Part shown: positions 1 to 7,932 of the stretch, one piece after another
Layout of the letters: each line of letters starts with the position of its first letter
Position numbering within the stretch: the stretch's first letter is position 1
NCBI GenBank assembly: GCA_040143965.1
Contig: JASJQH010000157.1
Span: 1-24,235 of the forward strand
Length of the DNA stretch: 24,235 bases
Reading direction: 5' to 3'
Source of the DNA: Basidiobolus ranarum
Lineage: Eukaryota; Basidiobolomycota; Basidiobolomycetes; Basidiobolales
Program-made: the position numbers and the translations under genes
Notes under the pieces: generated by a model
Seen by the model: the letters and a program-made list of their open reading frames with translations, nothing else
Told to the model about the DNA's origin: nothing
Database searches by the model: none

Positions 1-870
1 AAATCGCTCTTGTGAGCAACGTCGTGTGCATTGCTTTTATCAGGCTTTTCTGTTTTTTTAACACCAGCCGGGACATCTTGATTATATTCTGTCTCGTATT
101 CAAGCATAATATGCCGCAGCATCGGAATATAGGGGAAGCAGCAAGCTGTACAGGTGTGACAGGCTTTGGTACTACAATTTGTAGAAGTTCATCACAAACT
201 GCTTCAACAAGCTCCCTGTGCCCTGCGGATAAGGTATTTTTTTGTTCTGACCAACTATATTCAAGTCCACAAACTTTTTTGTAGCTGTTTCAACACATTC
301 TGGCGAAAGACATTGACTGTAGCCATTCACCAGTGAAGCAGTATATAATACATCATGTCCATTACTAAAACTCTCCCAACAGGCCAACAAGTCCTCAGGG
401 GTTGCTTACTTGTTCGTGTTGGTTTTGCCGATAATGAGTTGGCTTACACTATACCAAAAGTTCTGCGTGAAGACCTTTTTGCTTATTGGTGACGATGCAT
501 TCTAGGTTATGCAATAATTGACAAATAGTCGAGAGCTAAACATATTGTTCTTGACTTGGCTTGATATTCTTTCAAATTTTGAGGTCAAGACATCTTTATA
601 CTCTGACCATAAGATTGATTGTAACTTTCTCTTTCTTGTCACAGATATAAAGTCTCCAACCAAGGAAGCCACTTGCTCTTCTTTAGGAATGCTCTTATTT
701 GGACAAAGTGAAGACCTTGCGCTTGAGTGACCTAGGCCATGACAACTTTTGCATCTGACTTCAGTAAGTGTGTTTGAGTTATCACCAGTACGTGAACTGT
801 TTGTTCTTGCAGTCTTTTTCATTCTCTTTTCACTTGCTTTTTCTGATTCACTCATACCTTTTCTTTTCAT
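1..870 (-). pseudogene. Decayed zinc-knuckle ORF, possibly transposon-derived; runs off the left edge
   Basis: I do not recognise a named family. An ATG at 870 opens a frame that codes for a Lys/Arg/Ser-rich N-terminus, then a zinc-knuckle-like motif CX2CX4HX7C (CKSCHGLGH...C, about residues 40-56), then a helical, charged region. The frame meets TAG at 502-504 and TAA at 406-408, yet continues in the same frame with protein-like sequence (QNFWYSVSQLIIGK, LLACWESFSNGHDVLYTA) to a third stop near 172. Beyond an A-rich run around 240, coding texture resumes in another frame (GHRELVEAVCDELLQIVVPK) and continues to the left edge, so there is at least one frameshift. About 230 codons with only two interior stops is unlikely by chance in such AT-rich DNA. 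Zinc-knuckle ORFs of this type occur as multicopy, transposon-like genes in fungi; that assignment is inference. The TAA lies inside a GTAAGC string, so a small intron there is an alternative. Confidence 0.55.
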
Positions 871-981
871 GCTAACTGAGAGTTACATTTGTTGAAATTA
901 GCATTGCCTAAACACCTATATAGTCATATATAGCTTAGTATTTAGTTATTCCATATTGAACTAAGATGTCACCCACTATTC

Positions 982-1225
982 TCAAGAGGAATTTACTTGG
1001 AAGTTCTCAGATATATAGATTTTTTCCACCAAACCACCAATTTCTCCAGTTCTCCAAGCCACTTCCAATAGGCTTCCTAAATACTTCAACAAATACAGCA
1101 TGACTGATATACAAACATAAAAACTTACCCTCATACTTAGCATTCATTTTAAGATGGATTGATTGTAATATTGTATCTATTTTCTCTTTAATCATGTTGC
1201 TGAAAGATAGAATGTAGTGAGGCAT
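982..1225 (-). CDS. Possible small two-exon gene, unknown function
   Basis: Weak candidate. An ATG at 1225 follows a TATAAATA box (1268-1275, minus strand). Exon 1 would be 1225-1129. A GTAAGT donor and a TTTAG acceptor bound a 52-nt intron (1077-1128). Exon 2 would be 1076-982, ending in TGA. The spliced product is 63 residues and contains FSNMIKEKIDTILQSIHLKM followed by LLEVAWRTGEIGGLVEKIYI. Left unspliced, the frame stays open for 72 codons, so the intron is not forced. No family is recognised. It lies just upstream of the zinc-knuckle relic on the same strand and could be a decayed 5' part of the same element. Confidence 0.22.
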
Positions 1226-3450
1226 ACAGAGTGAATATAAACAAGAAGAAAGATAACGTTGTCAATATATTTATATGAGTACTATTTTGTAATATCCTGT
1301 GAATCTAATAATAGAAAAGTTCTGTTGACTCATTGAAAAGCATACACACATTCTTACTATCATATGCATTGAAGTATCTACCCAAGGGCAAAAGTAAGTA
1401 CCTCACGCGACTATACCACAGTGTTATACATATCAACTTTCTTTGAATAGCATAAAAAAAATTTACTACTTTAACATATACACTAACATAATGATGAACA
1501 TCTGTCATCTTTTTTCTGCTCATACCCACTTTATGCCATCAATTTTGTAAGCGCACGTAAGTTGAAAGGAGTGTTATTCCTATTCTTGTAATCTGTCATC
1601 TCATATTATTTTTAAAGGTAAAGCACCATCTACTTGTCCTAAAAAAGTAAGCAGAGTGTCTAACTTTAATTCTCAGATCGTCTCTTTTTAGAGTAAAATA
1701 CTGTATTGCAAACGATAGGCGCGAAACCAGAAAGTCAGACTCCAATTATGACTTGCCCACTTATTGGCTGATTACAGATCGCGAGAATAATCCAGCGGAT
1801 GCTCAATAAACTGATCTCAGCTGCTCACAAATATGGTTTCCTGGGAAAACGACTGGGCCCTCATTGGTGTGGATCATGATGTATGGAAGTCAAGAACCTT
1901 ATCGATGATTTCATATCAACCGATATGAATGGAATTAGATTTCATACCTGATTCTGGTTCCCGACGATGTTTGAATCGAAATAACACTATAGCCTGCTAG
2001 CTCTATCGTCGATACCAATATAGCAAAAACCAGTAAGGCGATCAAGTAGGTGTGAAGAGCAACGCTTGTAAATTTATCTGCGGATGTCGGAAATATAAAC
2101 TGGATTTTACTTCAACAATTGAGGACGCAAAGCAGGATGCATGCCCTAGTTGGCTCTCACATAGTCTAGGTATTCTATCATCAACGCATCTGCAAACCAT
2201 GACTTGTCCCTTGCGCGTAACATATCCTTCGGAATACATACCCGATTGGTGATACTTTGAGAGGCTTCTCTTCTTCCCTAGAGTCTTGACCGTTCGTCCT
2301 TCGAGAGAAAACCTCGACTTGAATTTGAAACTGGACTACGCAGGATCGGTCAATGCATCTGCTTCGTAGTTCGCGCCTAGATGGTGTTTTGGACGGCTCT
2401 AAGGACTATAGAAATAGGAGCTAGTAAATATAAACTAGACCTGAGAGAAGGTTGCTAAGATGGCTCATTTGCATTCCAGGATTGTTTATCCGGTGACTAC
2501 CATCTTCCACGACACTAGCCCCTCAATCATCTCATGGCCACAGAAAAGCATGAACAAGTTTACCGATGAGTTCATCATTTTGCTCGAATATGCCTATCAA
2601 GTCAATTAGACATTATCTCCATTGTTTCCTCATAAAGAAGGTATTTCTGTACCATTACCTAATCAAGTAATAGTTTAGGTCATTCTCCTGGGCTATTTTC
2701 CCTCCAACGTGTAAACATTGATGCATGGCAATTTGCTCATTAAAAAACAAGCCTAAGGTTGAATGAATAGGTGTTTAAGGAAGCCGCATCAGAAAAGCGC
2801 ATTTTTGGAGCGTGAATTATACATTTATATATACATATCTATAGACAAATCCCACTCCAACCATATACATCTTTTCAATATGTTGCTAGCCTGTACACTA
2901 ACCTCCAATCTGATCATACCGATTCCCGAGAACGATACACAGTCGGAAGATCTCCTCATTGCCAAGCCACACCATTGACATTGTTACCTAATCACCCCAT
3001 GCGGCTTGTCATTTATGGGAGAATGATGAAACAGCTGTTGTCGGTAAAATAGATACAGTTCTCTTCTGGGGAATAAAACCAGAAACGCGGATATCCCACC
3101 TTATTTTGAAAGCAGAAGTGTAACTATTTTTATCGGTAGTGGTTGATTCCATGCCATGACGGCAGCCGGGCTTTCCTTTCCGTCAACAAGGAAAAACTTT
3201 CCTTTTCGATAAATTACTTTTCAACTGCTCAAAGTATGACAAACCTAAAGTTTGCCTCCAAGTTGATTGTTACGAAGGTTAAATCCCACATTCAACCGGC
3301 AAAGTCCCTGTTGAGTACGTTTTTAATTATAAATACAAAACTATCATTGGATTACTAAGGAATAATCTCATCAGGTACCAAGGTCAAATGGGTCGATTTC
3401 TTAGGGTTAGATTTCTTGAATAAAAGTAATACAGGATTGTCTAAATTCTC
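1226..3450. other. Intergenic region, no gene recognised
   Basis: AT-rich DNA between the left relic and the HMG-box gene. Open frames of about 65-75 codons occur on both strands (for example near 2050-2250), but they overlap on opposite strands, have no recognisable motif and are of a length expected by chance. About 1840-2420 looks somewhat richer in G and C than its flanks, which may mark an old coding relic. I see no RNA gene or clear repeat. Confidence 0.5.
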
Positions 3451-3457
3451 TCGAAAA

Positions 3458-3464
3458 TATAAAA
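3458..3464 (+). promoter_or_regulatory. TATA box of the HMG-box gene
   Basis: TATAAAA stands 59 bp before the ATG at 3523 and is followed by a GC-richer stretch. The spacing implies a very short 5' leader. Confidence 0.45.
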
Positions 3465-3522
3465 CCGGGGCATCTTCCAAAGTTTCCTGGATACTTTGAA
3501 TCGAATATTTTGTGTTGACTAT

Positions 3523-4461
3523 ATGGAACCGCAAACAAGTAATCCCACTAATAAAAGACAGTGGACTTTGCCTTCTTTGGTTGGTCTTCCAGTCACTTCC
3601 GCTCCTTCCAGCAATAATATAGGCTTATCTCTTCAATTTCAGGCTAGCAACGCATTTCCGGATATTGGAAGGTCATTGACACAAAGAACGTACTCTTACT
3701 GCATTGTGCCGGAAGGTTATTGTTCAATATTGGTACCACAGGCTCATTGTAAGAATATGCATCACTTTCTCCTTAACAAACACAACGATAGTACTGTTAA
3801 AGCATCCACGTCATCCTCTTCTACGGAAACCAAGAAACCGGTGACTACACCAGAGAAACGACCACCTCGGCCTTTAAATCCATTTTTGCTGTTTCGTAGA
3901 GATAAACAAGCTGAGATATTTAACAAGTATCAGGGTATTTCCAATTCCCAAGTCTCCCAAATACTAGGCCGTATGTGGAAAAGTGCGTCCAATGAAGAGA
4001 AGGAAAAGTATCAAAGCATGGCTGAAGAATCTCGAAAACTGCATAAGCAAAAATATCCCAATTATAAATATTACGCGGACAATTCCAAACAGAAAAATAA
4101 GAAACCAGAGATCGTCAATCAGCAACCTCTATCTATTCATGCTAATAGTAGTAAGAACTCTTGCCATTTTCTTCAAACTCAAGCTAGCGAGGATTACATG
4201 ACTGAAAAGAATCCATTAGATATGAATACTTGGTTTACATTTGAGCCTCAGATGGATCTGTATCTCGACAATAATCATAGCTCTACTCTTTTACAATCAA
4301 TAGCTCACTCTGTAACCGCTCCTAACGATGAACCTACACCATTTTACGAAGATTTGTTTGCAACTGGCATAGATTCCTCAGCTTCAACTACAAACAGTGT
4401 ACAGGTTCCATACTCTGATCTAAGCCATCAAATGGAGCAATTCAATCATAATTATGAATAA
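3523..4461 (+). CDS. HMG-box transcription factor (MATA_HMG type)
   Basis: Intronless gene of 312 residues, probably a nuclear sequence-specific DNA-binding protein. The HMG box spans about residues 115-190. It opens with RPLNPFLLFRRD, has the central GRMWKS (Trp152) and EEKEKYQSMAEE helices, and closes with KYPNYKYY plus a Lys-rich tail. This is the pattern of fungal mating-type and sexual-development HMG regulators. The flanks are low-complexity: a Ser/Thr-rich linker before the box and a Ser/Thr/Asn-rich, acidic C-terminus that could activate transcription. I start at the ATG at 3523 because the upstream in-frame codons have no ATG. It is not obviously the Mucorales sex locus: its neighbours are a peptidase fragment and a cyclin, not a triose-phosphate transporter and an RNA helicase. 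The DNA-binding class is firm; a role in mating is inference. Confidence 0.9.
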   Translation: MEPQTSNPTNKRQWTLPSLVGLPVTSAPSSNNIGLSLQFQASNAFPDIGRSLTQRTYSYCIVPEGYCSILVPQAHCKNMHHFLLNKHNDSTVKASTSSSSTETKKPVTTPEKRPPRPLNPFLLFRRDKQAEIFNKYQGISNSQVSQILGRMWKSASNEEKEKYQSMAEESRKLHKQKYPNYKYYADNSKQKNKKPEIVNQQPLSIHANSSKNSCHFLQTQASEDYMTEKNPLDMNTWFTFEPQMDLYLDNNHSSTLLQSIAHSVTAPNDEPTPFYEDLFATGIDSSASTTNSVQVPYSDLSHQMEQFNHNYE

Positions 4462-4462
4462 A
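4457..4462 (+). terminator. AATAAA overlapping the HMG gene stop codon
   Basis: The hexamer AATAAA contains the TAA stop (4459-4461) of the HMG-box gene. If used for 3'-end formation, the 3' UTR would be only a few tens of nucleotides long. Confidence 0.35.
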
Positions 4463-4508
4463 AGTATATAACCATCGAGGATTTAATGTTGTTAGTAAAG
4501 TATGTTAT

Positions 4509-4528
4509 CCTCGGACTTTTTACCGAGG
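4509..4528 (+). repeat. Perfect 6-bp hairpin 3' of the HMG-box gene
   Basis: CCTCGG, an 8-nt T-rich loop, then CCGAGG, beginning 48 nt after the stop codon. It could fold in the 3' UTR or simply be a chance inverted repeat. Confidence 0.4.
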
Positions 4529-4800
4529 GGCAGCCTAAATTACGTGACTAAGTACTCATAATTTCAGTACATTAAATATCTCGGAGTGAAATATATCTCT
4601 TTGCAGGCTTCTTTTTAGATGCGAGATTATCGTAAATGATATACCATTGAACCGGATTATATCAACCAGAATTCACAATAAATCTGAAATTTATTATGGT
4701 ACTACAAGCTGAACTTATTACCAGATGATGTGGTAACACCAAAAGAGCCTCATGAATACTAATAACTATCAACTAGGCAGAGACTAACAACTACACAATT

Positions 4801-4806
4801 TATAAA
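4801..4806 (+). promoter_or_regulatory. TATA box before the M20 peptidase fragment
   Basis: TATAAA 42 bp upstream of the ATG at 4848. The surrounding sequence does not resemble the promoter of the intact copy at 10.2 kb. Confidence 0.35.
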
Positions 4807-4847
4807 GTCAGGATTCTAGACCACTATGAAACTTAATCCTGTTCATT

Positions 4848-5198
4848 ATGAATAAAATTTTGAATGTGTTCGCCGGGGGTTTACTTACCTGCTTCAACAT
4901 GTCTTTCACTCTTATCAACGTGAATGCACAACAAATACAAGCTGAAACCAACCAAATCGATTCCGTTGACCCATTCAGTCTGCACAAACAGCTTGTGGAC
5001 ATTGAGTCCATATCTGGCAACGAAGTCAAAGTTGGCGACTCCCTCTCCTCCTATCTGGAAAGTTATGGATTAACGGAGGCCTTATTTGGTCCATGTCACT
5101 ACTCGTTCGCAAACTCAACATCAGATCCTAACGCAAATTGTTATCGTGGTAAACAACGAGCGATGAAATTCTTAATGAAACAGTGGAAAGTTGTTTAG
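4848..5198 (+). pseudogene. Truncated, frameshifted copy of an M20 metallopeptidase gene
   Basis: From about 4881 to 5081 this matches exon 1 of the intact M20 gene at 10323 (shared LLTCF, SFTLINVNAQQIQ, FSLHKQLVDIESISGNEVKVGD, SSYLESYG). After the shared AGTTATGG (ending 5068) a 31-bp block present in the intact gene (10526-10556) is missing. The match resumes for 13 bases (ATTAACGGAGGCC against ATTAATGGAGGCC) and then ends at 5081. The deletion shifts the frame. The remaining codons to the TAG at 5196-5198 are unrelated to M20 and contain none of its metal-binding motifs. A signal peptide is still encoded, so a short secreted peptide is conceivable, but peptidase activity is not. In the matched part about twelve codon differences are silent and about nine change the residue, which hints at a period of selection after duplication. 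Confidence 0.85.
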
Positions 5199-6465
5199 TC
5201 ATTTGTGTAAGGCGGGTTATACTGTTATCCCAAAGTAGAAATTTTGCATTATTTAATTCGATGTCGATTACAAGCTATTACTTGCTATGTGACTGGCTTT
5301 GTGATACGGATTCGTATGCCACATTTTTAGATAATGAATCTGCTACTATTATGTATCATCTATGTGCAAAGTCGAAAGCTCAGTATGCCTCCTATGTAGA
5401 AAGCGTGAGCTTCAGATAAACCTGATATTGGAGTTGACTATACCCCCAACAATATCTTGAATCTACGCTTAAGTTTAGCAATATAACTAGGGAGTAGGAC
5501 TCTTCAAACCAAGACTATGGACGATACTTCTTATTCATGGAGATTAAATAATAATCAGATTGTGGTTGGGGGCTAGGGGTAAGTGATGAATGCGAAGCCA
5601 AAAATTGGGCTTGATTTCCTCAGGGAGCTCTAATTCCAAAGCAGCTACAGTGACGAATTGACCAATAATGACAGATGAGCTGTGCCACTTATATTGTGTA
5701 ACAAGACTGGCTTTCATTTACTACAGGATAAGGATATTAAATTCTCCAAAGTATTCTACATCGGGGTCAAATGAAATCACAGCAATTCTTATTTCTTCAG
5801 TTTAACTCATCTATGAACTCTATAGTAAGTTTCCAAATTCGACAGTTTCTGGCTAAACCAATTATCAAATAGAAGAATTCTCGTGCCAAGTCTTCGTCAA
5901 ATGATCAAGAGCCCCCGCAACAACCGTGTGACGCGAGGACTTGATTGTTTAATGTATCAAGATTGTATTGACATCTATCTTCATGGTCAGAGTGTCTGAG
6001 AGATTAGCTCCATGCTTCAAATTTATTTGGCGCTCTATGACACCAACCAAGTGGCAATATAGATGCAGGAATATGATGCCATAGTGCAATATTGAGGTTA
6101 CGTTAACATTGCACAGACTTCTCTGCTGAGTTGCCTCGAAAAGGATGGTATCTACTGTTCTCATTAATAACTGTCGTAAAAATCACATGCTGTTTTTGAT
6201 GGGTTCTTTGTGAATCGGATCTGCTCGATTGGGCTGGACAGCTCTTCATTATCTAGTCCCATTTCATAAATAGGCACTCTGTTTGTTTGCTTTAAAACTG
6301 GGGCAATACCAGTTGGGTGTGGTAGATGGCTATACATCAAGAAAATCTTCTCCATACCCACTGACACCTCCAGGTATTTGGGGAAGAGTTATGAAACCAG
6401 CTCTTAGCACCTGCCACCTTTAAAGGCGTGCAGGAGACAGCTGGCGATACTCAGCAGCTATATCG
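5199..6465. other. Intergenic region, no secure gene
   Basis: From 5082 to about 5430 the sequence replaces the missing part of the M20 copy and has a slightly coding-like plus-strand texture, without a recognised family. Between about 5780 and 6380 the minus strand carries two adjoining open stretches of 68 and 71 codons in different frames. Their lengths are not beyond chance in this composition. I see no RNA gene here. Confidence 0.45.
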
Positions 6466-6490
6466 TTCACTAGGCCTGTCCCCTAGTGAA
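6466..6490. repeat. Perfect 9-bp inverted repeat (TTCACTAGG / CCTAGTGAA)
   Basis: TTCACTAGG at 6466-6474 and its exact reverse complement at 6482-6490 are separated by 7 nt. It lies at the left side of a repeat-rich block upstream of the cyclin gene and might be part of a small mobile element or a regulatory hairpin. Confidence 0.6.
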
Positions 6491-6502
6491 TACTAGATGT
6501 GT

Positions 6503-6727
6503 TTGGGGAAATTTAAAATGCAAAATTGGTTGGGGAAATCGTGGAGTGTAAACTGGGTCAGAGTGGGCAAGAAATACTTCACCAATCAATTGCCCAAGGG
6601 GATAGTCAGGTTTGGGGACTAGGGAGAGCAACAGCGCAAGGTAAACCTTGCAGTGTTCCCCATTTTTTGCCCAAGAATTCGTCGAAACAATTATCGCACC
6701 AAGTTCTATTTCCCCAAGTATTTTGCA
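6503..6727. repeat. Imperfect inverted repeat pair with TTGGGGAAAT units
   Basis: TTGGGGAAAT occurs as a direct repeat at 6503 and 6530. The second copy sits in TGCAAAAT...TTGGGGAAAT (6519-6539), and its near-complement ATTTCCCCAAGTATTTTGCA lies at 6708-6727. Between the arms are further related pieces: GGGCAA, TTGCCCAAG and GGGGACTAGGG. The arrangement resembles the ends of a small non-autonomous DNA element of about 210 bp, but I found no target-site duplication directly outside the arms. Confidence 0.4.
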
Positions 6728-6957
6728 GTCCTTTCCTATCTCTCATTGGATCAAATTGGAAATTGTTATATGATAATTTACCGTATTGTAGGGCTGAAAT
6801 TAACAAATGTTCATCTATCAAATGCATCAAATGGCAATATCTTGAGCTCATATGCACTCAGATTCGTGCTTCAATTTGATGTCAACCGAAAAAGGTTACA
6901 TCCAGAATGTGAGATTGGGATATTCCCGAGGAACCTGGATTCCCTACAAAATTCAAC

Positions 6958-6964
6958 TATATAA
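6958..6964 (+). promoter_or_regulatory. TATA box of the Pho80-like cyclin gene
   Basis: TATATAA about 130 bp before the first ATG (7093). There is no intervening ATG, which supports both the promoter and the chosen start codon. Confidence 0.6.
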
Positions 6965-6971
6965 GTTTGAG

Positions 6972-6991
6972 GTTGGGTTCCCCTACCCAAC
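6972..6991 (+). repeat. 7-bp inverted repeat at the presumed cyclin transcript start
   Basis: GTTGGGT and ACCCAAC flank a 6-nt loop, 7-27 bp downstream of the TATA box. It could form a hairpin at the extreme 5' end of the mRNA or be a dyad for a protein bound near the start site. Confidence 0.45.
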
Positions 6992-7092
6992 GTCTGTTCA
7001 CTCTAATTAATTTCTACATTCTTTTTCCACACTCTATCCTGCTCTCTTCGCTTCACAAAGATAGTATTAGTATTTGCTTGGAATCCATCTTG

Positions 7093-7932
7093 ATGATAGA
7101 GTTCGACTTTCTTAACTACCCAGTAAAGCGGACCATTTGCTCAGTATCCCAGATGCTGGTGTCCATGATCCAAATTAACGACGCTTACGGCCCTCATATA
7201 GCCACCTGTTTCCATTCACAAGCCATCCCTAAAACAGATGTACTGAGTTATCTACTTCGTTTACTCAAATACACCCCATTTACCAATGAGACTTTACTAA
7301 GCAGCTTGATCTATATAGACCGAGTTATCCAGGCGACGAGAACGACAGCCATCCCATTTGTCATCAATTCACATACTCTTCACCAACTTCTGATCACCAG
7401 CATAGTAGTTGCTTCCAAATACACATCCGACATCTACTTCACCAACTCAAGATATGCTCAAGTGGCTGGAATTTCTGGAAAGGAATTGAATGAATTAGAA
7501 ATGGAATTCTTATTCTTACTACAATTCGACCTGATGGTTCACCCGCTAGATCTTAAGCAATTTGCCAATCACTTACTAAACTTTCCTGTAGCACCGCTTT
7601 CAGGACTGAGAATCATGACCCCACCGCCTGAGTCTGTCAACGAGGACTGCGTCGTCGACGAGAACGATTCTTTCTCCAGAGCTGTCGATTCGTGTCACTC
7701 GAGGGGAAGTTCAGATACGGATGAGAAACAAAAGGACGACCATATTCATTCTGATCTTGCTAGTATTGAACAAATTCAGGTGATTGATCCAGGTCTACTC
7801 GAAGCAATATTTAACCCGCAAAATCAAGTTTCGTGCGAGAAACAGCGTGAATTTCTGGTATTGTTAAGTAGATGTAGTAGAAAGATCTTGTTAGAAAAGG
7901 GGAAGAGTGCCATTCTAAACTTGGTTCACTAA
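7093..7932 (+). CDS. Pho80-like cyclin (regulatory subunit of a Pho85-type kinase)
   Basis: Intronless gene of 279 residues. The cyclin-N-like fold spans about residues 5-165. Typical Pho80/PCL features in order are: FDFLNYPVKRTI near the start, HSQAIPKTDVLSYLLRLLKY (41-60), LIYIDRV (72-78), FVINSHTLHQLLITSIVVASK (89-109), the YFTNSRYAQVAGIS segment (115-128) and LNELEMEFLFLLQFDL (132-147). Asp76, Lys109 and Glu139 occupy the positions conserved in the family. Such cyclins bind Pho85-like CDKs and act in phosphate sensing, polarity or glycogen control; which role applies here cannot be read from the sequence. The C-terminal part after about 170 is Asp/Ser-rich and probably disordered, then ends in a helical, basic segment. 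The frame is open upstream to about 6967 but has no earlier ATG. Confidence 0.92.
   Translation: MIEFDFLNYPVKRTICSVSQMLVSMIQINDAYGPHIATCFHSQAIPKTDVLSYLLRLLKYTPFTNETLLSSLIYIDRVIQATRTTAIPFVINSHTLHQLLITSIVVASKYTSDIYFTNSRYAQVAGISGKELNELEMEFLFLLQFDLMVHPLDLKQFANHLLNFPVAPLSGLRIMTPPPESVNEDCVVDENDSFSRAVDSCHSRGSSDTDEKQKDDHIHSDLASIEQIQVIDPGLLEAIFNPQNQVSCEKQREFLVLLSRCSRKILLEKGKSAILNLVH

Noticed and set aside
1735-2330. Minus-strand frame with protein-like pieces such as MLRARDKSWFADALMIEYLD
   Set aside because: About eight stops in 200 codons is close to chance, and no family is recognised.
2460-2609. A 49-codon ATG ORF about 30 bp downstream of a TATA-like AAATATAAAC
   Set aside because: Too short, with no motif or homologue I can name; TATA-like strings are common in this DNA.
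3523-4461. The HMG-box gene as the sexP/sexM mating-type gene of a Mucorales sex locus
   Set aside because: The diagnostic neighbours (triose-phosphate transporter and RNA helicase) are absent, so it is more likely another member of the expanded HMG family.
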